Source: Entoloma clypeatum | Taxonomy: Eukaryota; Basidiomycota; Agaricomycetes; Agaricales; Entolomataceae | DNA: 64,000 nucleotides | Direction of reading: 5' to 3' | NCBI GenBank assembly: GCA_963565915.1 | Contig: OY751486.1 | Span: 62,001-126,000 of the forward strand | In this document: positions 32,167-42,233 of the stretch, one piece after another | Layout: each line of letters opens with the position of its first letter | How positions within the stretch are numbered: the first letter of the stretch is position 1 | Made by a program: the position numbers and the translations under genes | The notes under the pieces: generated by a model | Told to the model about the DNA's origin: nothing | Databases searched by the model: none | The model's input: the letters and a program-made list of their open reading frames with translations, nothing else

Positions 32167-34922
32167 TTCCAAGGTTTTCCACCGTCCAGGATGTCCGGCC
32201 ACCGGAGTGTCATGGTGTTGTGTGAGGATCCAATGACGCAGTTGGGGATTGTTAGGAACATAGATACGATCCCTGAAGTAGAGCAAACCTTCCGCTTGCC
32301 TCCACTCCGCACCACGGATGGACCCCGCTCCGACGGTCGGAAGGGATTTGACGACCTCCGCCACACTATCCTCCAGTAACCCCTCTCGGATTCCCTGTCG
32401 GACCTGGTGGAGGACGTCGCATTCTTCCCCTTGAACAGTTACCCCACGCATTGCTCGCACTGCAAACAATTCTGGTCGAAGAAGGATGATGTTTTCATTG
32501 TCCCACGATCCGTCTCCGTGGTCCGCTCGTCGGGACAAAGCATCGGACTTGCCCATTGACTTGCCAGGTTGATGATGCATTTTGAAATCGAAACGAGCGA
32601 GGTATAAGGACCATCTAGCCTGTCGTCGATTTAGTTTTTGAGCTGTCATGAAATACTCAAGATTTTTGTGGTCCGTCCAAATCTCCATTGTCTTCTCCAC
32701 TCCTTCAAGGAAGTGCCTCCACTCCTCCAATGCATGGACCACCGGCAACATCTCCTTGTCGTAGATCTCGTAGTTGCATTCCACTGGACTAAGGCTTTTG
32801 GAATAGAATGCGACAGGGTGCCACTTACCGTCCTCTGTTGGTTGGGACAGTACTGCTCCGGTTGCAAAGTCTGAGCTATCCGCTTCTATCCGCCACTCCT
32901 TTCCATGATCAGCTAAGACCAGGATTGGAGCAGATGTAATCCTCCGCTTCAACTCCGCAAATGCGGACACTTCTCCCTCCCTCCAAGACCAGAGGTGCCC
33001 TTTCTTTGTACGGCAATAGAAGTTAGTGAATCCCAGAAAGGACTGTACTTCTCGGACGTTTGTCGGAGCAGGCCACTCCATGACCCCCGCTACCTTCACC
33101 GGATCCATCTCTACGTGTCCTTGTTCAATAATAAGGCCTAGGTATTCAATGCGCGTTTGTTCAAACTTACATTTCTCTGGTTTTAGATAGAGTTTGTGTT
33201 CGCAAAGTCGTTCCAGTACGATCCGTGTGACTCTCCGATGCTCTGCAAGGGTCTCCGTGAAGATGAGTATGTCATCAAGGTAAACACAGACTACACATTC
33301 AGTGATAAGGTCCTGAAAGATCTCGTTCATCATAGTCTGGAATGTGGATGGACTATTAGTGAGGCCGAAGAACATCACCAACAGTTCATAGAGTCCGCGA
33401 TTGGTCTGAAAAGCGGCCTTCCACTCGTCTCCGGGTTTTATCTGCACATTGTTGTAGCCCCAGCAGATGTCGAGCTTGGTGAAGTATTGAGCGCGTTGAA
33501 GTTTATTGATCAGTTCGGATATGAGCGGAAGCGGATACTTGTTTTTGATAGTTTTGGAATTGAGTGACCGGTAGTCTTGTACAAGACGAAGCGAGCTATC
33601 CTTCTTCTTGATGTAGAATACTGAGATGCCATCGGAGACTTGGAAGGGCGAATCCGACCAGTTGCAAGGTTTTCCTCCAAAAACGCGTTGAGTTCCTTCT
33701 GTTCCTTCGGAGCAAGCGGATATACCTTACACCCCGCCGGAGAGGCGTCCGGAACAAGTTCAATGGCATGGTCCCAAGTCCGCTCTTCCGGTAAGGTGTC
33801 GAAAGAGGTCTTTGAGAATACATCTTTGAAGTCAAACAAGTGGTCTGGTACAGAGTCACGGAAAGATTTAGGTTTTTGGTTACTAAGGAAGGCCTCCAAT
33901 AGACGTTGCGAGATATTGGATGAAGCGCGGATGAACTCCGCCTCCGCGGGTACTGTTCCGACAAAAAGGCGGTCTCCCTCCTCAAACTCATCCTCTTCCT
34001 CATCATCTTCCGCTAACTCCTCCACTTCTTCTCCTTCTGTGACATCCTCCACCCATGGGCCGCGTGGAGCCTCCTCCTCTAGACCGGACGTCGGAGTGGA
34101 ACCCACCCGACAGGCTCGGATGCGGACTTGTTCAAACTTCCGCTCCTTCCGCTCTTGGGCTGCCTCTTGGTGGCATGTCCGGCATCGTGCAGGACACCGG
34201 CTCATCTTCACTTCCCCTGACATCCAATCTACCTCGGGGTTGTGTTCTTTGAGCCAAGTGAAGCCTAGCACAATTTCTTGTTTTCCCAAACTTGTGACTG
34301 CAAGCTGGGTCCGTTCCGAGTGATCCCGATAGCAGAGCACTACATCCAACACCTCCGTTATTGCTCCGGCCTTGTTTGGAGTTCCGTCGATGTTGTATAC
34401 CGGAATTGCGCGTTGTAGTTTTCGAGTAGAGAGTCGATGTTTCTCAACCAGAGTGCGTTCAATAAACGACCCTGTTGCCCCGCTGTCAAGTAAGGCCTTT
34501 TGTGATAGTGTGTCTTTGGTGTCAGTAGTTTCAAGAACTATGTCTAGTTCAATAGAATTGTCGGAGTGAGCGGAGGCGAGGACATATTGTTTTGGAAGCC
34601 GACGCTCCCATTTAGAGAGGCGAAGGCGGATGGGATTTGCGGAGTTGGGTGCGACTATGGGATCGTTTGCAGGCTTAGAGATGGAGGGTATAGGATCATA
34701 TTGTTCCATAAATAAGGCAGCATAACAATTTTTAGCAGACAACGAGGGCGCACTGTTCACTTGCTGTGGGGAGGAAAATCCTCCTGTCCTTCCTCCGACT
34801 CCGCAGACTCTGTGGGCAGAACGGAGTTGCCTTCTGCTGCGTCCTTGACCATGAGTTGTTCCATAACAAACTCGTCCTGCTCCTCCGTTGTCATGAAGTG
34901 AACGTCGAAGAGAAGGGGGCAT
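32167..34922 (-). pseudogene. gypsy-2 Pol fragment
   Basis: Protease (LLDSGATGSFI), RT (YLDDILIF), RNase H and the beginning of integrase (HHDTPVAGHPGRWKTLE) can be read on the minus strand. Lesions are loss of everything after the integrase zinc-finger start, a 1-base deletion near 33628 within the RT region, and a deletion of about 45 bp at 33009 that removes the segment between FY and TKKGHLW. It is clearly non-functional. Confidence 0.9.
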
Positions 34923-35911
34923 TCATGACTAAAGTGACCCGTTTTGTTACATCTGAAGCATGCATTGGCATTCTTGCCTTTGACGCGTGAAGTATCAATG
35001 TCCATTGCATTGGGGTCCCTTGTCAGCAGAGCGGATGCGGATGCGACCGGAGCTGTACACGGAGTGAATGGAATGTAGGGGCGAGGGAATACTGAGGTGC
35101 CAGGTACTCTTGGTCCGACAACATTGCAGAAGGCGGAGGTGCGGGTCAGAGCAGTGGCTTTGAAGGCTTTGTTGGCAATCCTATTGTCGTCATTGACTCG
35201 TGCTGCAGAGTACCACTCATCGGGGTTGTCATCCGCAGGTCGTCCGTGGGTCAGGGTGGCAATCTCGTTCTGAATGTCGGAACGGAGACCATGGTGGAAT
35301 TTGAGTATGATGTTGGTATCCTCCTGATAGCCCGCTTTGTCAATGTAGTCTTTGAACTTGTCAATATAGGTCTCGACATCCCGTTGGCCTTGATAATAGG
35401 ATTCTCCTTTGAGGATCAGTCTCGCATCCTGTTCCTCATTCTTCGGAGTGGACTCCACTGTAAAGACTGCACGGAAGTCCACCCAAGTCCAATAAGGCGG
35501 AGCACCGGTCCTCCGCTCCTGTCGGATAATGCGATCCGCAAAGCGTGCTGCACGTCCACTCTTCATGAAAGATAAAGCCCAATAAATTTTAGCGTGGTCG
35601 TCTGCGAACTGTTCCAGAGCCAGCCCCATAAACAATTCACAGGAGTTTAGAAAGGTCCAGCCATTTGCGCATGATCCATCGAAGTCCGACGGATTGGCAG
35701 GTTTTGCTCGACGCACTCCCGGATTGGCTGGAGCGAGCGGAGCGGGTATAATAGCGGGTGCAGGAGCAGGTGGGATAGGTGGCGGAGCTGGGGCAGGAAT
35801 TGCGTTGAAGGCAAGGAGGAGTTGGTCAAGTTGAGTCGAGATATCAGCGAGAGTTTGACGTTGTTCCTGGAACTCGTGCTCAAGCTGTTCAAGGTGATTG
35901 GGGTCGTCCAT
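34757..35911 (-). CDS. gypsy-2 Gag
   Basis: A 384-residue Gag, the same length as the gypsy-1 protein, starting at ATG 35911. The frame is still open, with the coiled coil, the Pro/Ala-rich linker and the zinc knuckle CFRCNKTGHFSHECP. Many substitutions relative to gypsy-1 are conservative or trace to CpG transitions (R to H, R to C). It could in principle be translated, but its promoter LTR is interrupted by copia-B. Confidence 0.85.
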   Translation of the reverse strand: MDDPNHLEQLEHEFQEQRQTLADISTQLDQLLLAFNAIPAPAPPPIPPAPAPAIIPAPLAPANPGVRRAKPANPSDFDGSCANGWTFLNSCELFMGLALEQFADDHAKIYWALSFMKSGRAARFADRIIRQERRTGAPPYWTWVDFRAVFTVESTPKNEEQDARLILKGESYYQGQRDVETYIDKFKDYIDKAGYQEDTNIILKFHHGLRSDIQNEIATLTHGRPADDNPDEWYSAARVNDDNRIANKAFKATALTRTSAFCNVVGPRVPGTSVFPRPYIPFTPCTAPVASASALLTRDPNAMDIDTSRVKGKNANACFRCNKTGHFSHECPLLFDVHFMTTEEQDEFVMEQLMVKDAAEGNSVLPTESAESEEGQEDFPPHSK

Positions 35912-36085
35912 TACTATGCGCGGAGCAGAATCACCAGTTACGGAGAGGTAATTAGAAGAACTGGAAGGGGTGTGAGATGTATCGGAGTCGGACGCGGACG
36001 AAGCTGCTCCGAAGCGCGGAATTGTGACAATGATGCAATCGGACCCGGTCCAATTAGAAGAGAACTTTCTACTGTAAGGGCGACC

Positions 36086-36528
36086 TGTTGAGAATACATT
36101 CTAGACGGATGTCTCGACAGTCAATCACATGTCTATAAACATGTGTATTCCCATATGGAGTTACATATGGAAGTGTTCTAGACTTAGAACAATCTAGACT
36201 CGCTCTAGATCCCTGACTCATTAGATATGTGTCAGACGTGCATAACATATGTCATGTTATGTCACATCATGTGCTTGTCACACTATATGACTATAAGTCA
36301 CATATTACCATATATGTGAGTTTATGGTTCTGCGACAGAACTCAGTTTGTACTTGTTTGTACATGGTCTGTGCGCATCCTTGTAGGTATAAATACTTGAT
36401 GTATCTGTATCTGCAATAATAGGACTTTATCAAGTACCTTCATCACTCAAGCTCTTCTCGCTCTTCTTGCCTCCAATGTGAGTATCTTACCCAGGCTTCC
36501 CTGCGTATGTAGGTGTGCTGTTTCAATA
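36086..36528 (+). repeat. copia-B 5' LTR
   Basis: 443 bp. It has TATA-like GGTATAAATA at about 36386-36395 and a donor-like ATGTGAGT at 36476-36483. It ends TCAATA instead of the usual CA; the 3' LTR ends the same way, so this is a family trait and not a mutation. Confidence 0.9.
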
Positions 36529-36543
36529 GGTTATGGGCCCCGG
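36529..36543 (+). promoter_or_regulatory. copia-B primer binding site
   Basis: GGTTATGGGCCCCGG abuts the LTR, the same half-tRNA-iMet type site as in copia A2, although the LTRs of the two families are unrelated beyond their ends. Confidence 0.7.
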
Positions 36544-37600
36544 TTTGCCCGGTACAGTCTGCGCACTCTAACGGAGTTGCTGCGACTGTCTAGCCTGTTA
36601 GATACTAACCTGGCCTAGCCAGTGAGCGCGAGTCTTAAAAAGCGCCCTTTGGGCTGCTACCGCCTCTTTAGCTAGTAGCATAGACTAGTCTAAGTTAGTT
36701 ATCTGGTTTGATACTCGGAGGTTCCAGACTAGTGAGCGCCCTTTGGGCTGCACCTAGTTCTGATGTCCAAGACTAGCAAAGCGCCCCTAGGGCTGCATCT
36801 AGTTCTTGATCTAGACTAGGGCCTTTTATGGCCTACGTCTATATTTGGACATTTTGTATAAAGCCTGTGGCTTGAGCGCCTTGATAGGCAGCCGCCACAC
36901 CCCTGTGAAAAAACCCTCTCTTGTATCTGCGCCTTCTTTTGGCTGCAATCTAGATTTGGGGTTTTCTCACGCTGTGTCATGTCCTGTCTGGCATTTGGTT
37001 TTAACCAAATCAAGATGTGCTGACGTTTGGACATCACGATTCTCAGGAACTTTCTGTTCCTTGAACCCTTTTTTTTCGTCGATCGATCTTGATCCATTGC
37101 ACCCTGTACCTGATAGAAGCACCCTTTTTGGGTTGCCTCAGGGACTTCCCATTATTATGGTTGCACGATCTCAGATTTGATGCTGACTTAAAAATCGTTC
37201 CTAGATGAAAGGATCTTGCATCTGCTTCCATTATGGTTTCATTCAAGCAAACCATTGGTCACACCGTGACATCCGCGTTATTCAGCGTGATGACGGTTTC
37301 CACAGACGACACCTCTGTACTCTGAATTGCATGGTCACACCACGCATTCGGAAGGTGAAAGTCACGCAATTGCGATACGGACGGCATGCATGCCATATCT
37401 GTACTCGCAAATGTGGAAAGAAAAAAGCAGTATGCATCCCCATCTACATTCTCTTCACTCGTTGAACTATGACTCTAGGATCCCTGGGCGCCACGCCCAA
37501 GTAACATCCAAAGAGCTCAAACGAGGGACTTACCGTCCCCCTTCAATCATAGTGGCGATGAAGAAAGGAGAATCACACCCGAGGTTACACCCGGGGTAAT

Positions 37601-37640
37601 AAAGATGGAGCAATCGCCTGAACTATAGGCGACCATCTTT
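37601..37640 (+). other. two-tier hairpin upstream of copia-B gag
   Basis: AAAGATGG pairs with CCATCTTT, and inside it TCGCC pairs with GGCGA around a 9-base loop, with a 5-base bulge on the left arm. It lies in the predicted leader intron, 158 nt before the gag ATG. Confidence 0.65.
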
Positions 37641-37797
37641 AAGTAAATACCACAGCATTGTGACCCCTAGTCACATAAATAAAGGCTATTACATAAACTC
37701 TCTCTGACATGTGTCACAAACAATTCAGACAATACCTCTTATCGGTTCAAATTGGTCTTGAATATTTGCTGACCACTGTTTCTTTTTAGAAACAAAC

Positions 37798-38661
37798 ATG
37801 TCTTCAATCACTTCTTTGATTGCTGTTCCCGTTCTTGACGGCACAAACTACCCTGAGTGGGCGAACACCATGTGTTCGTTCCTTAGATCTCAGGATTTGT
37901 GGCAAATTGTTGATGGTGCTGAGAAGCGACCCTTGATGTCTGCTAACCTTACAAGGAAAGCCCATACAACTAAAGTCAAGGCATGGAACATTAGGGATCA
38001 AATGGCTTTAGCCAATATTCGACTTCGTGTCGACCTGTCGATCAAACTCACCAAGAATATGTCTTCTGAGACTTGGTTTGAGTTGAAGAATAGGTTCGGA
38101 CGAGCTGTTTATGAAACAGTTCTGTCTGACATTCGTGCTGCATTGTCCTTCAAACTTTCTATGAAGCGACAACCTGCAACCGAGATTGATTATCTTGATA
38201 AAATCTTTGATCATCTCGGCGCACATCATTATATTTCTCCATCGACTCGGGCCCTAATGCTTCTATCTGCCCTCCCGTCTCCTGATTGGAATGACTTTGC
38301 CATAGAAACCCTTCTTTACAATGATGATCTCACCTATGATAAGATTCGAGAATTAATTGTTGAAACATACAATCATCATCATGTTGATCCTGTTCCCGAT
38401 TTGTCACTTGAGGATTACCTTTACGGTATAGGTATCTCCTATGATCCTCAACCGACATCGTGCGATGTTTTTCATCAGCCGTTTCGGAACTTATGGAAAA
38501 AGAAGTCTTTTTTATCTGCGCCAACAGACCCTGGTGCTCTGCGCTACTCTAGCTGCGTCGCCGGTCTGGTGCATGATGCCGTCATAACAGAACAATGCAA
38601 GGGTCCACCCGTCGACAAGTACGACATAGCGTTTCCACGCCTGGACCTTATAACAGCATAA
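37798..38661 (+). CDS. copia-B Gag-like protein
   Basis: 287 residues from ATG 37798. The N-terminus (PVLDGTNYPEWANTMCSFLRSQDLWQ) is the copia-type gag signature, followed by AWNIRDQMALANIRL and a helical core like the gag part of copia A2. After about residue 205 the sequence is unlike the usual continuation, with no CCHC zinc knuckle and no protease. The frame ends at TAA 38661. It would form the capsid of virus-like particles. Since it is the element's only sizeable ORF, retention of an open frame suggests that Gag is needed in cis or was lost recently. Homology is certain at the N-terminal half and uncertain at the C-terminus. Confidence 0.8.
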   Translation: MSSITSLIAVPVLDGTNYPEWANTMCSFLRSQDLWQIVDGAEKRPLMSANLTRKAHTTKVKAWNIRDQMALANIRLRVDLSIKLTKNMSSETWFELKNRFGRAVYETVLSDIRAALSFKLSMKRQPATEIDYLDKIFDHLGAHHYISPSTRALMLLSALPSPDWNDFAIETLLYNDDLTYDKIRELIVETYNHHHVDPVPDLSLEDYLYGIGISYDPQPTSCDVFHQPFRNLWKKKSFLSAPTDPGALRYSSCVAGLVHDAVITEQCKGPPVDKYDIAFPRLDLITA

Positions 38662-41316
38662 TCATTGTGTAGAACGATTGTATTTTCTTTCTTTGCAATC
38701 AATACATTGATTTGCAATGTGTTCATATTTTGAACGAAAGAAAGAGAGATTTAAAAAATGCAAATGCATTTTATGTTCAAATAACTTATATCCAGTCTGG
38801 AATAATTCCAATAAGTTGGATGTGCTGTTGAGCCACCTACTATAAAGGAAACAATCTTTTCTTTTCAGGAATTAATATTCCACCTTATATTGGATAAGAC
38901 AAAAAATGCTTTCAAAGCATTTAAAAAGTAATATTGTATTCGTGCGCTATGGCATTTGCATAACACTTATTCTGCGCCTTGACAGGCTGCGATAGTGTTC
39001 AAAAATTGTCATTCTGGCTGCCAATATATAATACTTTATTATGCGAAGAAGAGTTTTTCAACCCTTCAACCTAAATCGATTCAAATTGGTCTAGCCAACC
39101 AATCTTGTTTCTCCACTCTTTCACCAAAAGTAGTGATGATTTGGGGCAATGCAAAGCTTCTTATCTGAACTCTCCATTTCTTGCATGGGAATGATCTCTG
39201 ATGCATCTTGCGCCTTTTAGGCTGGCATTGCATTTTGACTTATAAGGCATCTGCGCTTTAATCAAGCAGCGATGGCCTTGTCACAGAATCATATAGGGAT
39301 GACCGTGATGGTACACACCCTATGGCAAAAATGGATATAGTCAAAAAATCAGATTGTATCACAGCTTACAAATATTGCTGGAATAAATCGCCTGAGAGTA
39401 ATTACCTCAGCATAACTTGGAGAGTAATTCCTCCGCAGTTTGCGATTATTTTTTCTGCATGAATTTCTGGTTTCCCAACCAAGTTCTGCATCTATTTCAG
39501 TATATGCTCTTTGAAAGCCAAAGATACAGGGAAATGATTGCCATACTTGACTGTGAAAAGGGGGAGAATATAGAGAAACATTTTAATGGCAGCATTCTGC
39601 GCTATTTGCTTTGCGATACCATTGCTAGAAGACTGATCTTTGATCTTTTGATCACTATCAGATGCATTGCTTCGTATACAACACTCTATAGGTTGTACCA
39701 TTAAAGGAGCGCCGTGACCGCTGCATACTTGTCAAATGGTCAACTTAAACAAAGGAAAAAGCTTATCCCAGCTTATACCCCTATGATTTCTCACCTAGAA
39801 ACGATGAATTCTGGATAAAAGAGAATATTATATGAATCGATCCATTAGTCTTATCAGACTATTGTTGGGTTCTATTCCCAAGTATATCTTCTATGATTAC
39901 TTGATGAAGCATCTTAATTGATGGCTTACTAATAATGCATTAATTTGCATTAAATGGTTCTTGGAATACCAAGATTACTATTGATTGCATGAAACGCATC
40001 AGAGTGCTTGTTACACTCTTGAGATTTGGATCAACCCATCATCTGATCTGCGCCTTGTTTTGGCTGCGACAATGATCTGGTTCTTGCATTGAGTAGAGCG
40101 CCTGTGTTGGCTGCCTCCTTTGATAAACAAGACCAAATAACACCCTCATGCGTTATTGTTGTATCATGCAACAAACATAGTAAATCTGTGTTGATGTCTT
40201 AGAGTGGATTCTCTATTGACCTCTGAACATAAATCGGTTGTTCACCAACATAAGTATTACCAACTACAAAGAACTACATTGCAAGTCATTTATTTGACTA
40301 TAATCTGCAATATTGCTTGCACATCATCACATATAACAGTTGGCTTGATTGCCTATAAAATCTGTAAAATATACTCCACGGAATTGGTTTTCAGGGGAAG
40401 TTAATTCATTCTCTATTAACCCTAAAAAAACAATCCACATGATGTTTGCTTGTCTAACCTTTGCATAACAATGTGTGCCCCTTTGGGCTTGCCACAGTTA
40501 CTAGGCTTGATTATATCTGCGCCCAAATAATGGCTGCAATATTTAATTATTGCGATTATATTTTGCAATAGCTTGGATAGTACGTCAGACGATATGGGAA
40601 ACGATGACGAAACTACCAGCTGTCTCAGATATTATATTCTGAAGACTCAACGTCCACTATGACGATAAACTAGACCCTACTCCGGAAACAGAGCATAAAC
40701 TATCACAGTGGACTCTGAACCTAACTAGTTCATCCACATCCCTGAAGTCTGGAGTATTACACTCGACTCAGATGATATTATCTATAAACACACCTTAAGT
40801 GTTGCCATGATAATATTACATACTCAGGATAAAGGCCCCCTGGTCTAAATCCATGGTTGTTAGCGCCTTATTTGGCAGCTTCCCAGAGTATTAATAAGCT
40901 ATTTATAGCTTAGATCATGCCAAGCATGATATCATCAGTTGGTTAAATGACCCTTTGAGCCAGATCAAGTCTAACGAGCTCTTAATTGAGTTATGTCTTC
41001 TGACTTATCCCCGGCCTTAGTGCCACATGCTCTTTCCATACTAGTTCTTGCGCTACTACTGGCTGCAACTACTATGTGATCCATAAAAAACTGAGTACCA
41101 CTACGTCTTGAGCGCCTTCTTGGGCTGCCTGCATTGGTAGTCTCATTTTTGTGTGAATCATGGTCAAAACCATTGATACTCATCTGGAATGACAATAAAC
41201 TATCACACGTGGTTTGCTGATGCAATCAGGCCAAACACCTGACTCAGCATGGTCCGTGCGAGATAGGCAAAGCCTTAAATACGCTCCTCAAAGTCGAATT
41301 TTAGAGCAGGCTTCCA
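38662..41316. other. non-coding body of copia-B
   Basis: AT-rich internal region without any open frame of interest; pol motifs were looked for and not found in any frame. Its only recurring structure is the GC stem-loop motif described separately. Confidence 0.7.
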
Positions 41317-41502
41317 ATGGCATTCTTCGCCTACTTCTCCACCGCCTTCTACACTCGCTTCGCACATGCCGACCAGTTGACGCATGTTGCCTCGACCAAC
41401 GCCAGCAACACCACCACCACCACTACTGCAGCCTCCGCCGCTGCTTCCTCATCGCCCTCTAGCAGTAACACTGCTACGACCACCGACGACAAGAAACGTT
41501 GA
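41317..41502 (+). CDS. small ORF near the 3' end of copia-B
   Basis: 61 codons from ATG 41317 in a good context (CCAATGGC), just after acceptor-like ATTTTAG and GAGCAG. The peptide has a hydrophobic aromatic N-terminus (MAFFAYFSTAFYTRFAHA), a Thr/Ser/Ala low-complexity middle and a charged end (DDKKR). The N-terminus could act as a signal or membrane anchor. No family is recognised. It could be an accessory product of the element, a captured host fragment, or chance. Confidence 0.35.
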   Translation: MAFFAYFSTAFYTRFAHADQLTHVASTNASNTTTTTTAASAAASSSPSSSNTATTTDDKKR

Positions 41503-42233
41503 AGGAAAACTAAAGTAGGTAGTGGTAGAAGTAATTAAATAATCAATTACTTCAGTGGCTGCTCTAAGCCCTACACTGGCTGCTTCAAGCGCCATTATGG
41601 CTGCATGTTTATTGCGCTATTTCATATCTCTCAAAGGTATTTTTATCCTTTGATGATCTATTGATCTCAGATTGACTTCTGATGAGACCTGTCTATTCTT
41701 GTTTTGGAATTAGACTTATGGGTCTCTGATAAGACCTTAAATGACAGCGTATGCTAAACGACACAGCAGATCCCCTTTAGCGCCCTTACGGCTGCTGCCA
41801 TTTAATTTGGCTCTTCACTAGGACTTGAATATCTTCTTGTGAGCAAGTATTGAAACCTGACGGAATCACACTTGAGGGGGAGTGTTGAGAATACATTCTA
41901 GACGGATGTCTCGACAGTCAATCACATGTCTATAAACATGTGTATTCCCATATGGAGTTACATATGGAAGTGTTCTAGACTTAGAACAATCTAGACTCGC
42001 TCTAGATCCTTGACTCATTAGATATGTGTCAGACGTGCATAACATATGTCATGTTATGTCACATCATGTGCTTGTCACACTATATGACTATAAGTCACAT
42101 ATTACCATATATGTGAGTTTATGGTTCTGCGACAGAACTCAGTTTGTACTTGTTTGTACATGGTCTGTGCGCATCCTTGTAGGTATAAATACTTGATGTA
42201 TCTGTATCTGCAATAATAGGACTTTATCAAGTA

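Larger units (their letters stand above)
36478..37789 (+). promoter_or_regulatory. predicted leader intron of copia-B
   Basis: Donor GTGAGT at 36478 in the LTR, branch-like GCTGAC at about 37768-37773, and acceptor GTTTCTTTTTAG at 37789, 8 nt before the gag ATG. As in copia A2, the removed segment contains the primer binding site and starts at a start-stop codon pair (ATG-TGA). It also contains the first cluster of stem-loops. Confidence 0.5.
36561..41795 (+). other. array of about 19 GC stem-loops in non-coding copia-B RNA
   Basis: The consensus is GC, then GCC (or GCCC), a 3-9 base loop, GGC (or GGGC), one bulged T or A, then GC. Canonical copies start at 36642, 36736, 36781, 36876, 36929, 38974, 40050, 40098, 40520, 40863, 41112, 41589 and 41780. 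Variants start at 36561, 37119, 39210, 39253, 40475 and 41050. All are on the plus strand and none lies in gag (37798-38661). Pairing is kept where bases change: ACCC/GGGT at 37119, GCTT/AAGC at 39253, a T-G wobble at 41050. Loops are unrelated in sequence. Confidence 0.75.

Noticed and set aside
31645..32379. Pro/Ser-rich frame as a host gene
   Set aside because: The frame runs into gypsy-2 pol in antisense after 32167 and has no domain; at most a degraded LINE ORF1.
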